NCBI GenBank assembly: GCA_959347315.1
Contig: OY365814.1
Span: 32,879,759 to 32,943,758 of the forward strand
Length of the DNA: 64,000 bases
Direction: 5' to 3'
Origin: Bimastos eiseni
Taxonomy: Eukaryota; Annelida; Clitellata; Crassiclitellata; Lumbricidae
The translations under genes were made by a program, and so were the position numbers. Each line of letters starts with the position of its first letter. Position 1 is the first letter of the stretch. Below the pieces are notes generated by a model. The model had not been told where the DNA came from, made no database searches, and saw only the letters and a program-made list of their open reading frames with translations. Shown piece by piece: positions 9,871-27,658 of the stretch.

Positions 9871-10712
9871 TGCCTGAACCCCTCCAAAACCGAATTCATT
9901 CTGATTGGCCTCCGTGAGCAACTGAAGAAAATTCTTGATCCCACTATTTCTCTCAATCCTGATTCTGCATCCACCCACAAATTCATTGCAAATTCTCCTG
10001 TCCGCAACCTAGGCATAATCTTTGACCAAAACCTTAGCTTCACTGATAACATCACCCATCTTTCTCGCTCTTGCTTCATGCACATCCGTGATCTTCGTAG
10101 AATCCGCCCTATGCTTGACTCCAAAACAGCATCCTCGATCGCCACATCAATAGTTCACGCTAAATTGGATTACTGTAATTCCCTTTTCCTAAGTATAGAC
10201 ACCACCCAATTAAATCGCCTCCAGCCATTCAGAATACTCTCACTCGTGCTGTCACCAAGACCCCAAAGCATCACCATATCACTCCTGTCCTGAAATCACT
10301 CTAATGGCTCAAAATACCTGAACGGATCGAATATAAGGTCATTTCACTCACCTACAACACACTGCAATCCTCACAGCCTACAAATCTCCGTCAGTTGTTC
10401 ACGATTCAGCCATATCGTTCAGCCCGTTCCTTTTCCACCCTCACACTACTTCGCCCTCTCGTCACATCATCACTCAAATTTGCAAATCGCTCCATAGCCA
10501 TCGCTGTTCCGCCTCATAGGAACAAACTCCCTCCAGCATTAAGACAAATATCCGATCCGTCCTACGAATTCACAAACATCTCAACTCTTGCTATCTGCCC
10601 ACAGGTTTTTCACTCACAACTCAAAGCATTGCTCTTTCGCAAATCCTATCCTGATTCCTCCTCTTCTTCCTATCTCCCTCGCCGTTTCAACTCCAAACAC
10701 CATCCAACTTAG
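9853..10712 (+). pseudogene. CR1/L2 ORF, reverse transcriptase C-terminal part
   Basis: Starts with SSWMTSNLLCLNPSKTEFIL and continues VRNLGIIFDQNLSFTDNI, IRDLRRIRPMLD and AKLDYCNSLF, the thumb-side blocks of CR1/L2 RTs. A frameshift near 10228 and an in-frame TAA near 10300 interrupt it. It resumes as ERIEYKVISLTYNTLQS, then FTIQPYRSARSFSTLTLLRP, NKLPPALRQISDPSYE, and ends FHSQLKALLFRKSYPD, the usual CR1/L2 C-terminus. Confidence 0.85.
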
Positions 10713-10899
10713 CCGTCTACCTGTCTGCCTGCCTGACTCTCTGGATTTGACCCTCTGCCTATCGATTCTGTTTTAATTAAGCACCTGTCAATAAGCTGGT
10801 TCCCGCGACTTCGCTTTTGTGGGCGCTGTAGCAATGCTGAGTTGACGATTACGATTACGTTCTTCAGATTTCTCATTCTTCATTTAATCCTTGAAGTGA

Positions 10900-11290
10900 T
10901 TAACTCTAACAGTCATTTTGTCGCACCTCAAACGAGAACACTCCCGGTATTGTTTATTGGCGAAGTGATGTATTTTGGTTCGGGTAAAAATTGACCACGA
11001 AGCCATTACATCTCGGGATAAAACACTCCGGGAGGGTTTTTGTGTGGAGGCGTGTTTACACTCCTACAGCGGCGCAATAGACGTTGCAATTATCACCTCA
11101 CCCCATCAATGGCGTAGATCAGGTGGCGATTAAACTGTGTTTAGACTGTATTTGACCGATCTAACCTGCGTGTTGACAGTCATCACCAATAAACTAGTTA
11201 TAAAGGTGTCTAAATGCGTAATGCAATCAGCAGCGTATCGTATTGACTTGTAAATTGGCGAATTGGCTGCATCCAACAGTTGTAACACGT
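10900..11290 (+). repeat. R1 repeat, L and B2 modules
   Basis: L-type sequence (CCATTACATCTCGGGATAAAACACT, 11004-11030) is followed by B2: TATAAAGGTGTCTAAATGCG at 11199, CGTATTGACTTGTAAATTGGCG and GCATCCAACAGTT. Confidence 0.75.
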
Positions 11291-11571
11291 CTTACGGAAA
11301 CGAGGACCTAGGACTAAAATCATAGATTATTATGGATGGATCTGGAATTTAACGACAACTTTTAACAACAACGACCGTTGCCGTCGACCGAAATTGGCTT
11401 GGCATATTACGGTACTTTAAGCAATGATAATCTAAACTTATTATATCGTCGTTTACTGCACAAGCCGACAAACCGCAGCAGTTTCGATAAAGGCATAAAG
11501 AAAATGCAAGATAGACGAGAGGACATTTAAGGCTAGCAATCTCTATCGAATTACATATAGTGCATCAGTAT

Positions 11572-11825
11572 TGTTTTAAAGGTGTCTAAGAGTGCAATGT
11601 ATTTCGAAGCGTTTGTTACCAACTTGTAAGTCGGTGAATTGATTGCTTCAAAGCTTTGTAGCATCTTCACGTCGATTTGAATTTTTCTCAGTTTATCAGT
11701 TCTGACTATGAGATACCGGTTAAGGGCGACATGAGTTCACAAACATTCTATAGTGAGACAGCGCATCTCTGTAAACACCTTTAGAACGTTGGTGGCTTTT
11801 GTTATAAATACAATGCGCTTCATTA
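11572..11825 (+). repeat. R1 repeat, complete B2-B3 block
   Basis: Starts TTTTAAAGGTGTCTAAGAG and ends ATCTCTGTAAACACCTTTAG. Its two edges are inverted copies of AAAGGTGTYTA, about 210 bp apart. TACCGGTTAAGGGCGACATG marks B3. I recognised nothing in 11290-11572 or 11826-12387. Confidence 0.85.
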
Positions 11826-12387
11826 TCATTCGGATACATGGGCAAAAAGCCCGTAGGTGTCCAATGCACATTTGGCCATTGTTCTCCGTGCTCCTCTGTC
11901 TTGGGTATGCTGTAATAAGTTACATACGTCGCTTCCACACCAGTCTTCATTGTCATCTAGCTATTCTCTGCAAGGTCTTCCTCTTCTTCCCGTTCCATCC
12001 ATAATTCCTGTTATTACACTCTTTATTGGGCCAGTAATGGACCCCATATTAAGACTTATTGGTCGTGTCTATGGTAATGATGTTGACAGCGATGACCTGT
12101 TGTTAAATATATTAAAAAAGTCATTCGAATACGTCTTGTCGGACGTCAACTCTATCGCCAGTCATGAATTGTCGCTAGCGTTGTGCAAAGAAATGCATCT
12201 TCTTAGAAACCTTTTAAACGTTTCCCTCTAACACTATGAAAATATACATAAATGCATTTTCCGTTTCGCTTATTCGCTTGTTCGAGGAAAGCATGCTGAC
12301 GCTTATAAAAAGAGTTTCGATGGGCGATGCAAAATCTTGGCCATTAGAATGATCCCAATAACCTAATGACGTCACCAATGCCAGGGC

Positions 12388-12530
12388 CGTCTACCTTGGT
12401 AGGCATAAAGCAATGGAGAACACACTGGGGCACAGAGCAGAGAAACCGAGTTTGAGCCCCGTATTCCCCGTAAAATTGACTTGTCCTTCTTTCGCTATGC
12501 GGCGCCGGTGGTTAAATTGCACGTATAACG
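12388..12530 (+). repeat. Second SINE-like family, degraded
   Basis: AAACCGAGTTTGAGCCCCGTATTCCC resembles a tRNA box B region, followed by TTGACTTGTCCTTCTTTCGCTATGCGGCG. A similar tail (AGCAAGTCCTTTTTTCACTAGGCGGCGTTGG) lies at 46480-46510, and a similar head (GTGGTGCAGTGGTTAGCGAG) at 59882. Confidence 0.4.
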
Positions 12531-12833
12531 TAATGGACAGCTGCTCTGACTGACGATGGTAAAATTCAACTCATGTAATAATTTGTCATCATCCATTCAT
12601 ACCATGCAGCGCCCAAGCAATTATGCTGCTGGACATTTTGTAAAATTTAAATCAGTTCAAAAACATATGGCCCTAGACAGACTCGTTTTAACGGTGATTA
12701 CGGAGATGCGATGTATTAATAGAACTAGCGGTATTAACTTTATTTCGCTTTAAACCGGCATTTGATTATCAAACCAGACTGATAATAAAGTCAATACAAT
12801 CATATCCACGTTATCAAATTTTGATGCTACAAA

Positions 12834-12862
12834 ACTATATATATATATATATATATATTAAG
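12834..12862. repeat. (AT)n microsatellite
   Basis: AT run. It is followed by a short duplicated ATGGATTATAAG (12876 and 12889). Confidence 0.9.
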
Positions 12863-13159
12863 AAAGCATATATATATGGATTATAAGATATGGATTATAA
12901 GAAAGCATTTAGTTCTCGTTTCTCTGATGTTCGTGGACGTTCAGTATAATCATACCTTAAGATAACTTTATAATGGTTGTCATCAACTCTATATAAAAAC
13001 GGGCTCTAATACACGACATAAGTTAAAATACAAACAGTCCAAAATTCAGATTGAATCAATCAATGAGGCTTGATATAGCGCCTCTTCGAGCAATTTTTAA
13101 CGTTATGGCCATGCGCTGCAGTTTGATTTTGCACTTATTTTAAACATCTACACTGGTTG

Positions 13160-13400
13160 TAATTTGGCAGTGTCAGTCCCAAGCCTGGATACCAAAAGGA
13201 GTGCGGCGTAAATGATCATTTTTAGCACACTGTGTAGTTCAACTGAATCTAGCAATTGTGCCCAAAATTACTCTCACCGACACCATTATAATATTCACGC
13301 AACATAGAAACATTGGATTTCTGACTCAATGCTATCCACAGGCAGTAGCATAATTGACACCTTTAAAATGGTTCTCATCGACGCTATAAATTCACAGACC
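13160..13400 (-). repeat. R1 repeat, B1 and B2 edge
   Basis: GTGTCAGTCCCAAGCCTGGAT and CACACTGTGTAGTTCAACTG are B1 in reverse. TTGACACCTTTAAAATGGTT at 13352 is the B2 start in reverse. Confidence 0.75.
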
Positions 13401-13560
13401 ATACCAACTGTGCATCAATTGAAACGATAAAAATACTAGTAACTAGGCGAGTATGGCAAATGAGGGCCCATCCATGTATTACGTGCGCCAAAAAAATCGA
13501 ATTTACGGACCCCTCCCCTCTGTTGCACCGCGTACATTTCGTGGACCCTACCCATGCGTA

Positions 13561-13620
13561 CATATATATACAAAATGTATATATATATATATACAGAAAA
13601 AAAGTATATATATATACATC
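13561..13620. repeat. (TA)n microsatellite
   Basis: Interrupted TA runs in two blocks. Confidence 0.9.
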
Positions 13621-13869
13621 AAGACTACATCGTTTCGCTTAAACAGTAGTTAGACAACGCAAAAATCGTCGGCTTAGCAACATGTCAGAAACGGAATCAA
13701 TAGGAAGAGAAAAAGACGTATGCAAACTAAATACGAAATAAAACTGAAGCGTATAATAATGTTATGGACTATATATAAGTCAACATGTACATTCTTAATC
13801 TTGAATTGTTCTTGCTCAATGACCTTTTTAAGTCACTAGAACTTTTGCAACTCTCTTCTTCTCTATTGA

Positions 13870-14400
13870 AGCATCTGTGGCAGTTTAATGCAACCTTTTG
13901 CAAGTAGTTTCTCCTGATCTCTCACCCTCCATAAGCTGCCTCTCCGTCAAAAGTAACTGATCTTGTTGATGCTGACCTCATTTCGGAGAGTGGTTTCTGT
14001 GTGCCCTCGGTTGATGTCTTTTGCATTTGGGGCCGGCGCAATAGAAGCTGCGAATACCAATTGCAAATTCCATCTGAACGACTCTGTGTGCTAACAGGAA
14101 TCATTACAGCCACCCTCCTCCTTTATCAAAACTATGGACTAGCACAGTTTGAGTAAGATTAGTGGCGGATTCGATCGACTGAGCTGAGGAGGCATCCTTA
14201 TGGAAAGAATCGATTATATGCGCGTATTGACGCTCCTTATTATATAAATTGAAAAATCCATTTAAAAGGTGTTTAAAGGCGCATTGAACTCTGCGGCATT
14301 TACTTGTACTTATGATCATATATTCAACAGTTTGACGCCGTCCAATGCATCAAATACCTTTAATATAATTCGTAAATATTTAAGCACGGTAGCATCTTTC
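13870..14400 (+). repeat. R1 repeat, H-B1-B2
   Basis: The longest ordered copy in this part: AATGCAACCTTTTGCAAGTA, GGAGAGTGGTTTCTGTG, GGGGCCGGCGCAATAGAAGC (H), CCACCCTCCTCCTTTATC (B1), AAAAGGTGTTTAAAGGCGCA at 14264 (B2), then CAACAGTTTGACGCCGTCCA. Nothing recognisable from 14400 to 15130. Confidence 0.85.
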
Positions 14401-15209
14401 AGCAGAAGTACCACCATAATCATTAGTATTAAATTTTTCAACGATGAGAAAATTGACTTTAGGGACTTCATTTGACAGCAATGGTCTTTGACGCTAAGCA
14501 AAAAACTCGTGACTCATTTAAAAACACAAGAACAGCTTGCATTTTAACGTTGCCAAGACGACAGATTTCTGACGTAATAAACCAAGGCCATATGAATGTT
14601 TAGGTTTACGATGGTCTTGATTTGAGCTGTTTATTACGATAAAGCCTCGAAATAGCGAAATGTATTAAAGGAACTATAATCGAGGATTCGGTTAAACTTT
14701 ATACGTCATAAATTTCGGGAAAAAAAGTAGGTATTAACATTCGTACAATGTTTGCAAAAATGATCGTCGCTAGCGCAATAGACTTTGTGAAATTATTTTT
14801 TTAGTATTTGATGTATGTACTCAATAACTATAGAGAGGCGCATAGGCTATAGAAAATTTACCAACAGACTGAGAAGGACAGCAGAATAATTTTTTTGGGC
14901 AAGTTGAAGATGGTGGAAAGGGAAATGAAAAGAGTTCTAAGACTTAAAGCTAGAGAGAAGATACAACAAAGGTGTACGAAAAGGTAAACCAGTTATCCAG
15001 GAAGCCTAGTTATTTTCAATGGGTGCAAAATATTTCAACAAATAAAATACTTAAACTTAAAATGGGGCACGCGACTCTGTGCCTAGATGACAGCGACGCC
15101 ACTGTTTTGCTATTGTTTTTTATTTACTGCAGGGTTCAAATAAAAATCCGCTTCTGTTGTAACTAGATGAGCCGCTAAAGAGGATTTTCGCACATCTGAC
15201 GATAAGACT

Positions 15210-22520
<7,311 letters not shown>

Positions 22521-22871
22521 AACTAAGGAGTTGTTGGGATCGAGTTCAAGAACTAAGCAGCTGCGAGTCTTATTACAAGAAAAATTATGTCATAATAGGA
22601 AGAATTTTAAAAGAAAGATTGTCACGTTTCAGACCTAACGGACTCTGCACTGACATGAGAGCGAATTCTCTGCGTCGGGTCTGAATTAATATTTTGCCGG
22701 TATGGAGATCTTTATGGCAAATTGATTCATTGCTATTTACGTATTTTTGAAGCAGCGAATGTTTGGCATGACAACACAGGCTGATGAGGATCCGGGTTTG
22801 CGTATCTATTTCTACGATTTATTGTTCGTAATTACAAGGCCTTAATTCGTCTAATATTTTGCTACATTTTT

Positions 22872-22877
22872 AATAAA
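22872..22877 (+). terminator. Possible polyadenylation signal of the pLGIC gene
   Basis: AATAAA lies about 350 bases after the stop. It is the first clear one downstream; no cleavage site can be shown. Confidence 0.3.
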
Positions 22878-23009
22878 TGAGTCAAATTTGATCAAACCTA
22901 CTTTTTCTGCAGGCCAGCATGTTTTGCAACTTCTGAAACTTATTCTATAGGCCTACAATGCGTTCAATTATAGATCGGACGTGTTAAATCTCTTTTATTG
23001 TGGACCATT

Positions 23010-23110
23010 AGAAGATTTATTTAGCGCTCCTTGAAGGCTACTACTCAGAAGCGCTCCCGACCCCTAGCAGGCACAATAGCATTGAGTACACTGTAGAATG
23101 TCGCACTTGA
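23010..23110 (+). repeat. Family C-like fragment
   Basis: TTTATTTAGCGCTCCTTGAAGG, ACTCAGAAGCGCTCCC and GGCACAATAGCATTGAGTAC. Related text lies at 37600-37640 (CAGTCACAATAACATTGAATAC). Confidence 0.5.
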
Positions 23111-23259
23111 ACTCTTGAGTCTGTTAGCAGCAGACATTGACGAATAAGATAGTCCTCTATGCTTCCTCTGCAAGCTCTGGCTTTGCTATTGTTAATCATA
23201 GCAAGCGTTTCAACGTATTAGTAAGGAAAATAATACGGTTCATGTTTCTAACACTTGAC

Positions 23260-23530
23260 AAGGTGACAAATTTACAAATTGTCACCCTCCTCCTAATTCA
23301 GTCATGGGACTGGCATTTGTCGAATCTGAATAAACACGGTTTTAGGCAGCTGAGCATTGGTATTTTTAAGCTCTTCGTCGGTGTAGATCTAGAATAAGGG
23401 ATTTTTGCAATTTTAGGCTTGTTAGCAGTCAGGTCTAACAATTGGTCACCGAATAAAACTACAACATTTTGGTGATACAGTAGTTGGGCAAGGCATCCGC
23501 CGCATCTCTGCAAGTACATTTATCACACTT
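23260..23530 (+). repeat. R1 repeat, B1 and B3
   Basis: GTCACCCTCCTCCTAATTCAG and ATGGGACTGGCATTTGTC (B1), then GTCAGGTCTAACAATTGGTC and GCCGCATCTCTGCAAGTAC (decayed B3). Confidence 0.75.
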
Positions 23531-23634
23531 CAAACTTTATCAATTCTATGCGCTGTAATAAGAACCAGACGATGCGGGATAGTGACGGCACACGTAGCTA
23601 TGATAATCGAATATTTGTTAAAGGAGACTTGAAA

Positions 23635-23860
23635 GTTGCTGACACTCAAGTACCGCAACGCGTCACTGAAAACGCCTTAATGACGGTGGTAGCGGTCACC
23701 ATAAATAGACCTGCATTCCACGGCGCACATAATCCTTACATCAACACTGTTTGGAGTCCAGCAGTACCAGTCACAAGCCGGATACGGGAGGAGGGCAACG
23801 CTAAGGAACTTTGTTACCACACAAGAGTCAGTGTCGCTGAACTGCAACTAACCTAGCATA
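23635..23860 (-). repeat. R1 repeat, B1 in reverse
   Basis: AGTACCAGTCACAAGCCGG, GGAGGAGGGCAACGCTAAGG and TTTGTTACCACACAAGAGTC. The preceding ORF-like stretch belongs to the repeat. Confidence 0.75.
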
Positions 23861-23934
23861 ATCTTTCCTTCGCTTCCCATGCAGAGCCCTGGAGTTGTGC
23901 TAGTCATAATCGTAGGCCTACAGCAGGTTTTCAA

Positions 23935-24000
23935 CGCATCACTTAGACACCTTTAAGACGGTGGCAACTGTTTGTATAAGTATACTTGCGTTTAATGACA
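23935..24000 (+). repeat. R1 repeat, B3 end
   Basis: CAACGCATCACTTAGACACC, TTTAAGACGGTGGCAACTG and ATAAGTATACTTGCG. Confidence 0.8.
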
Positions 24001-24258
24001 CACACAATAGGTTGGTATCTACTCTGGCTCAATGATTATTTGGAGTTATTAAGGTCACTCCACCGTGACGCCATTACCTCGACTCCTTTCTGATATATAT
24101 GCGGATATAGAATATTCAAATCTCACTCAACTTCAGTGTCACTTTAATGGGATTATCCAGCTTCAGCAATTCTCGTCTCGTTTTGCATTCAACATCTCAA
24201 GCTTCAGTTTTTTTTCCAGATGCATTTCACATTGACTTGTAAGTCTGCAAATTAGGGC

Positions 24259-24540
24259 CCCGTGGTTTATGCGATTATGCGATTTCGTATGTTTTCGCAT
24301 AAATTGGCGGTTTTCGCATAAACTTCTAAATGGAAAGTTTTCACAAATTATTGCATAAAGTTCGTAAACTTCGATCAGTTTCAACTATAATTGGCTTGTC
24401 CAGGCTATTATTTGCCAATAAGGCTATAGTTTACCGACCGGACGACGCAATTGTTGATGACTAGTACCCGTGGTTTATGCGATTATGCGATTTCAGACAA
24501 TGCGTAATAATTTACTAATATTTTTCGCATAATCCACGGG
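24259..24540. repeat. Foldback or MITE-like element with ATGCGATTATGCG ends
   Basis: CCCGTGGTTTATGCGATTAT starts at 24259 and again at 24467; the element closes with TTTTCGCATAATCCACGGG ending at 24540. The inner part (24467-24540) alone forms a 74-base foldback with 16-base arms and one mismatch. No clear target duplication. Confidence 0.5.
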
Positions 24541-24707
24541 AGCCTAATGCAAATGAACTGAATCCAACAATTTTGCAATTCATTTTTTCATCAAAGGCCG
24601 TTAACGTCGATTAGTTTTAAATTTCTTATTATGATCAGTCAAGCCTCACGTTGAGTAGTTAGTTAAGGGCCTCATGATACGGCTAGCACATTACTAATTG
24701 CGTCGAC

Positions 24708-25034
24708 CAGAGGGTCCCAGCCTTATTCTTTATTGTACTCTCCCCCAGTATTATTTTTGTGCGTACCCCCAACAGAATAAAAACTTTTTAGAAACGTTCT
24801 CTTTGGTGATTTATTTAGTTGGAATAGATTACTAAAACCAGAATATTTGACAATATTTAGTATACTACATTTTATAGTTTAAGTATGACTATAATGTGCT
24901 TATATATGACATCTTAAAATCTGCGCTTATTATCTGTTTCTGTACGAAATATTTTAAATTTTAAATTATTCTTGTTTATCCTATGGCAACAGCTGGCGTA
25001 CCTCTGTACGCGTACCACTGGTTGAAAGCCGTTG
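24708..25034. mobile_element. Possible non-autonomous hAT-like element
   Basis: Left end CAGAGGGTCCCAGCC, internal GTGCGTACCCCCAAC, right part GTACGCGTACCACTGGTTG. This resembles hAT-type MITEs with CAG...GTACCCCC ends, but the terminal repeats match at only about nine of fifteen positions and I found no 8-bp duplication. Confidence 0.3.
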
Positions 25035-25039
25035 ACTTA

Positions 25040-25110
25040 GACAACGCATCTCTGAAGACACCTTTAAGATGGTGGTAAATGAGGCGATATGTAAACAATG
25101 TGTTCAAGGG
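25040..25110 (+). repeat. R1 repeat, B3 end
   Basis: GACAACGCATCTCTGAAGAC, ACCTTTAAGATGGTGGTAAA and AATGTGTTCAAGGG. A perfect 20-bp palindrome (ATCTCATCATATGATGAGAT) follows at 25188-25207. Confidence 0.8.
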
Positions 25111-25284
25111 TCATTATTAAAACATGTTCATTGTCGTCACAGCTCAGTTGGAAAAAATTCACAATGGCAACTTAAGCAATAATTATCATCTCATCATATG
25201 ATGAGATAATATTATTATGCAGAAGCGCTTGCGTAAATTTGGCAGTTCCATGTTATAAATAGCATGTCAATGTCATAAATGTCA

Positions 25285-25400
25285 AAACAACAATGACGTC
25301 CATCGAAATGTTAAAACAGTCAACAAATTGCTTCGTGAACCGATTTCATGAGATATCATCGTCGTTATCCTCATCATCTTCATCATTGTCGTATTCATCA
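25285..25400 (+). repeat. Family F repeat
   Basis: GACGTCCATCGAAATGTTAA, ACAGTCAACAAATTGCTTCG and GAACCGATTTCATGAGATAT, then a (TCATCR)n-like trinucleotide tail. Copies lie at 55900 and 56390. Confidence 0.65.
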
Positions 25401-25449
25401 CAGAGTTATCTTCAATTACTAATTCAACGCCAATAAAAGATCTTGTGTG

Positions 25450-25450
25450 C

Positions 25451-25487
<37 letters not shown>
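25450..25487. repeat. (AT)n microsatellite
   Basis: AT run followed by a short GACA tract to 25565. Confidence 0.95.
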
Positions 25488-25492
<5 letters not shown>

Positions 25493-25589
25493 AATACGGA
25501 GACATAGACAGGCTGACACTCAGACCAACAGACAAGGCATACAGACACAGACACGGACACGGACATTCTGTCTAAACATGTTTTGTTGA

Positions 25590-25700
25590 CGTTTACCCGA
25601 TTACGGAGAGTGGCTTTGGTTTGTCATCGATTGATACCTTTTGTATTAGGGCCGGCGCGAAATAAGTTGTGACTTACAATTCCAATTCCAATCTGGCGAT
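25590..25700 (+). repeat. R1 repeat, H module
   Basis: CCCGATTACGGAGAGTGGCT, ATTAGGGCCGGCGCGAAATA and CTTACAATTCCAATTCCAAT. Confidence 0.75.
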
Positions 25701-25877
25701 TTGGATGTACAGGGATTTATTCTATTGAATACAACTGATGATATCAGCAGTATCCTGTTTGCACTTTGACATTGCCTTGATAAAGGAAAGGGCGACGCTA
25801 ATGGTCTCTATTACCATGCAGTGTCGTCAACAAGATGCTACTATTGCCGCCCACAGAATTGAGCAGAATTGTACTGA

Positions 25878-26197
25878 ATTATTAATCAACAGTTTAACGA
25901 CATCTTATGGCAACACAGGCTGTTGACGTCTTCAGAATTTGTTACATTTCAGTTCAATTTCATACATAGGTTTAATCCTTTATCTTTATGTTGTCTTTCT
26001 TTCTTTTGTCTTTCTGTTTTCTTTCTTCCTTTTGTGTTGTTCCATTTCTGCATGACTGGTTGCTGAGACAGCAATATTAGACATATGGTTGTTGTAGATA
26101 TTTCACAACATATAAATGATTATTACATTTCATTCCTACATATATAAACATACATATTGTATAAATATATATACATACAATGTACAAACATACATAT
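25878..26197 (-). repeat. Module A repeat, inverted copy left of the LINE
   Basis: On the - strand: TGTACATTGTATGTATATAT, AATCATTTATATGTTGTGAA, CTGTCTCAGCAACCAGTCAT, a GAAAGA-rich stretch, and AAGATGTCGTTAAACTGTTG at the end. It matches 35098-35395 (+) closely along about 300 bases, forming an inverted pair around the LINE. Confidence 0.85.
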
Positions 26198-27214
26198 GTA
26201 AAATTTATTCATGTGACCATATAGCTTCTTTTTTGTTCATGAAGGCTCTTTTTTGACCGTATCGATTCTTTTCTTATTTCAGTTTTTATCCCATGAAGGT
26301 TTTTTCCATCTTATTTACAGAGCAACAAAACAATTCCATAACATCAATGTCAAACTGTCTATATAAATGTTAACAAGTAATATTTAATATTAACAGTACA
26401 TCGTTTATAGCATAGGATTATAGACAATATTCAATAATGCAAATCAACATAACAGCCAAAGGAATAATCATAAATCCAGACATTCAGGATTACAAAACAA
26501 TCCAATTAATATGTTGTGTCTAATTGTTGGTGTTTAAAATAGTTTATGAATTGTATGCACAATAGTTATATTATTAATTGTACTGAAGTTCCTCACGAAT
26601 ATTATTATCGAGTCGTGAAAGCCGTTTGAGAGGTGTTTAAAAGCAAATTTAGTTCTGAAACGCTTCGTTCTAATATTCGCTTACTAAGAAAAGTAGCTGA
26701 AAATAACATAGTAATGACTTGTTGTGAGCGATTATGTAAGTAGTTGGCATCATTAAAGTAAACAAGTAATATCCTATTGGCTTTGAGTTCAGTCTTTTCA
26801 TTATAAGTAGTTTTAAGTCAATATTTCAAATAATGGACACCTCTTTTGTTCAAGTAACTCAAGTATCATTATCTAAGGTTTTGGTACTTACCGCAGATAA
26901 GCAGCAAATCACTCCGGTTCTTAGAAACTATCTCAAATAAAAGGAATGCAAACTTTGTCCAGAGTATCATTGGTATTACCTCTCAGAAATGTATCTTTGA
27001 TTCTCTAATAACCATACCTGACAATTTTGTGAGCTTCTTCTAATAAGTGGAATTTAAACAAATTGCGCACTCTTCGTAAAAGCGCATTATGATTTTAAGC
27101 CCAAATTTCTTATGATATATAATATACACCGAATTTGGTACATATACCCTGCGACGTCTTAGGGCATCAAACGCCGTTAGCGTGGATGAAGTCATTTGCA
27201 TTATTATTATAATT
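26198..27214. other. AT-rich sequence without a recognised gene
   Basis: Only one R1 B2 trace (GCCGTTTGAGAGGTGTTTAA at 26621) and a local near-repeat of CATGAAGG with T-runs at 26240-26300. No exon with plausible splice sites and coding bias was seen. Confidence 0.6.
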
Positions 27215-27330
27215 GTCAGTCAGGTCTAACTATCAAACACCGATTAAGGCTATTTCGTTTCGCTGATACAGTAGTTAGACAACGCATGCACTGTAGACAC
27301 CTCTATTACGATGACTTTAAATTATATGAT
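27215..27330 (+). repeat. R1 repeat, B3 module
   Basis: TGTCAGTCAGGTCTAACTAT, AACACCGATTAAGGC, CAGTAGTTAGACAACGCATG and TGTAGACACCTCTATTACGA. The LINE begins soon after. Confidence 0.85.
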
Positions 27331-27658
27331 TTCTATGCGATATAGTAAAACTTAGTTAGATATAGGCGAATGGCCGAGGAGTTGAAAAGATGGCGGTCGC
27401 TATGTTGATGATGCGTCAGGAAGTATTTGTATATTAGAACCTACTTCACAGATACTATGGATATATCGATATTTTAATCTCTCGTGGATAGGTTACATGT
27501 GTTATCGAGAAAGATTCAGCGTAAACAGATAGTCTGAAAACTGAAAAGCGAAGCCTTATTTGACTGTTTATCGGCAGTTTTAATCTGGTTTTCGTGCCAC
27601 TTGGCGGGAAATTTCAGTAACTGAAAATCTGTACGCAAATAAAGTAAATAAATTGAAA

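Larger units (their letters stand above)
8070..10860 (+). mobile_element. Decayed CR1/L2-clade non-LTR retrotransposon
   Basis: A C-rich, pyrimidine-biased block quite unlike its AT-rich surroundings. In order it holds a 5' leader, a hydrophobic N-terminal ORF, a 2A-like motif, a remnant of the endonuclease start, the endonuclease-RT linker, an RT N-terminal part, an RT C-terminal part and a 3' end of GACGATTACGATTACG (10843-10858), a short tandem tail of the kind seen in L2-like elements. The coding region shifts frame at least four times and lacks most of the endonuclease and the central RT, so this copy cannot move itself. The 5' boundary is approximate. Confidence 0.85.

Noticed and set aside
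9253..10145. Minus-strand open frames of 107 and 135 codons
   Set aside because: Antisense shadows of the CR1/L2 reverse transcriptase, whose plus-strand motifs are unmistakable.
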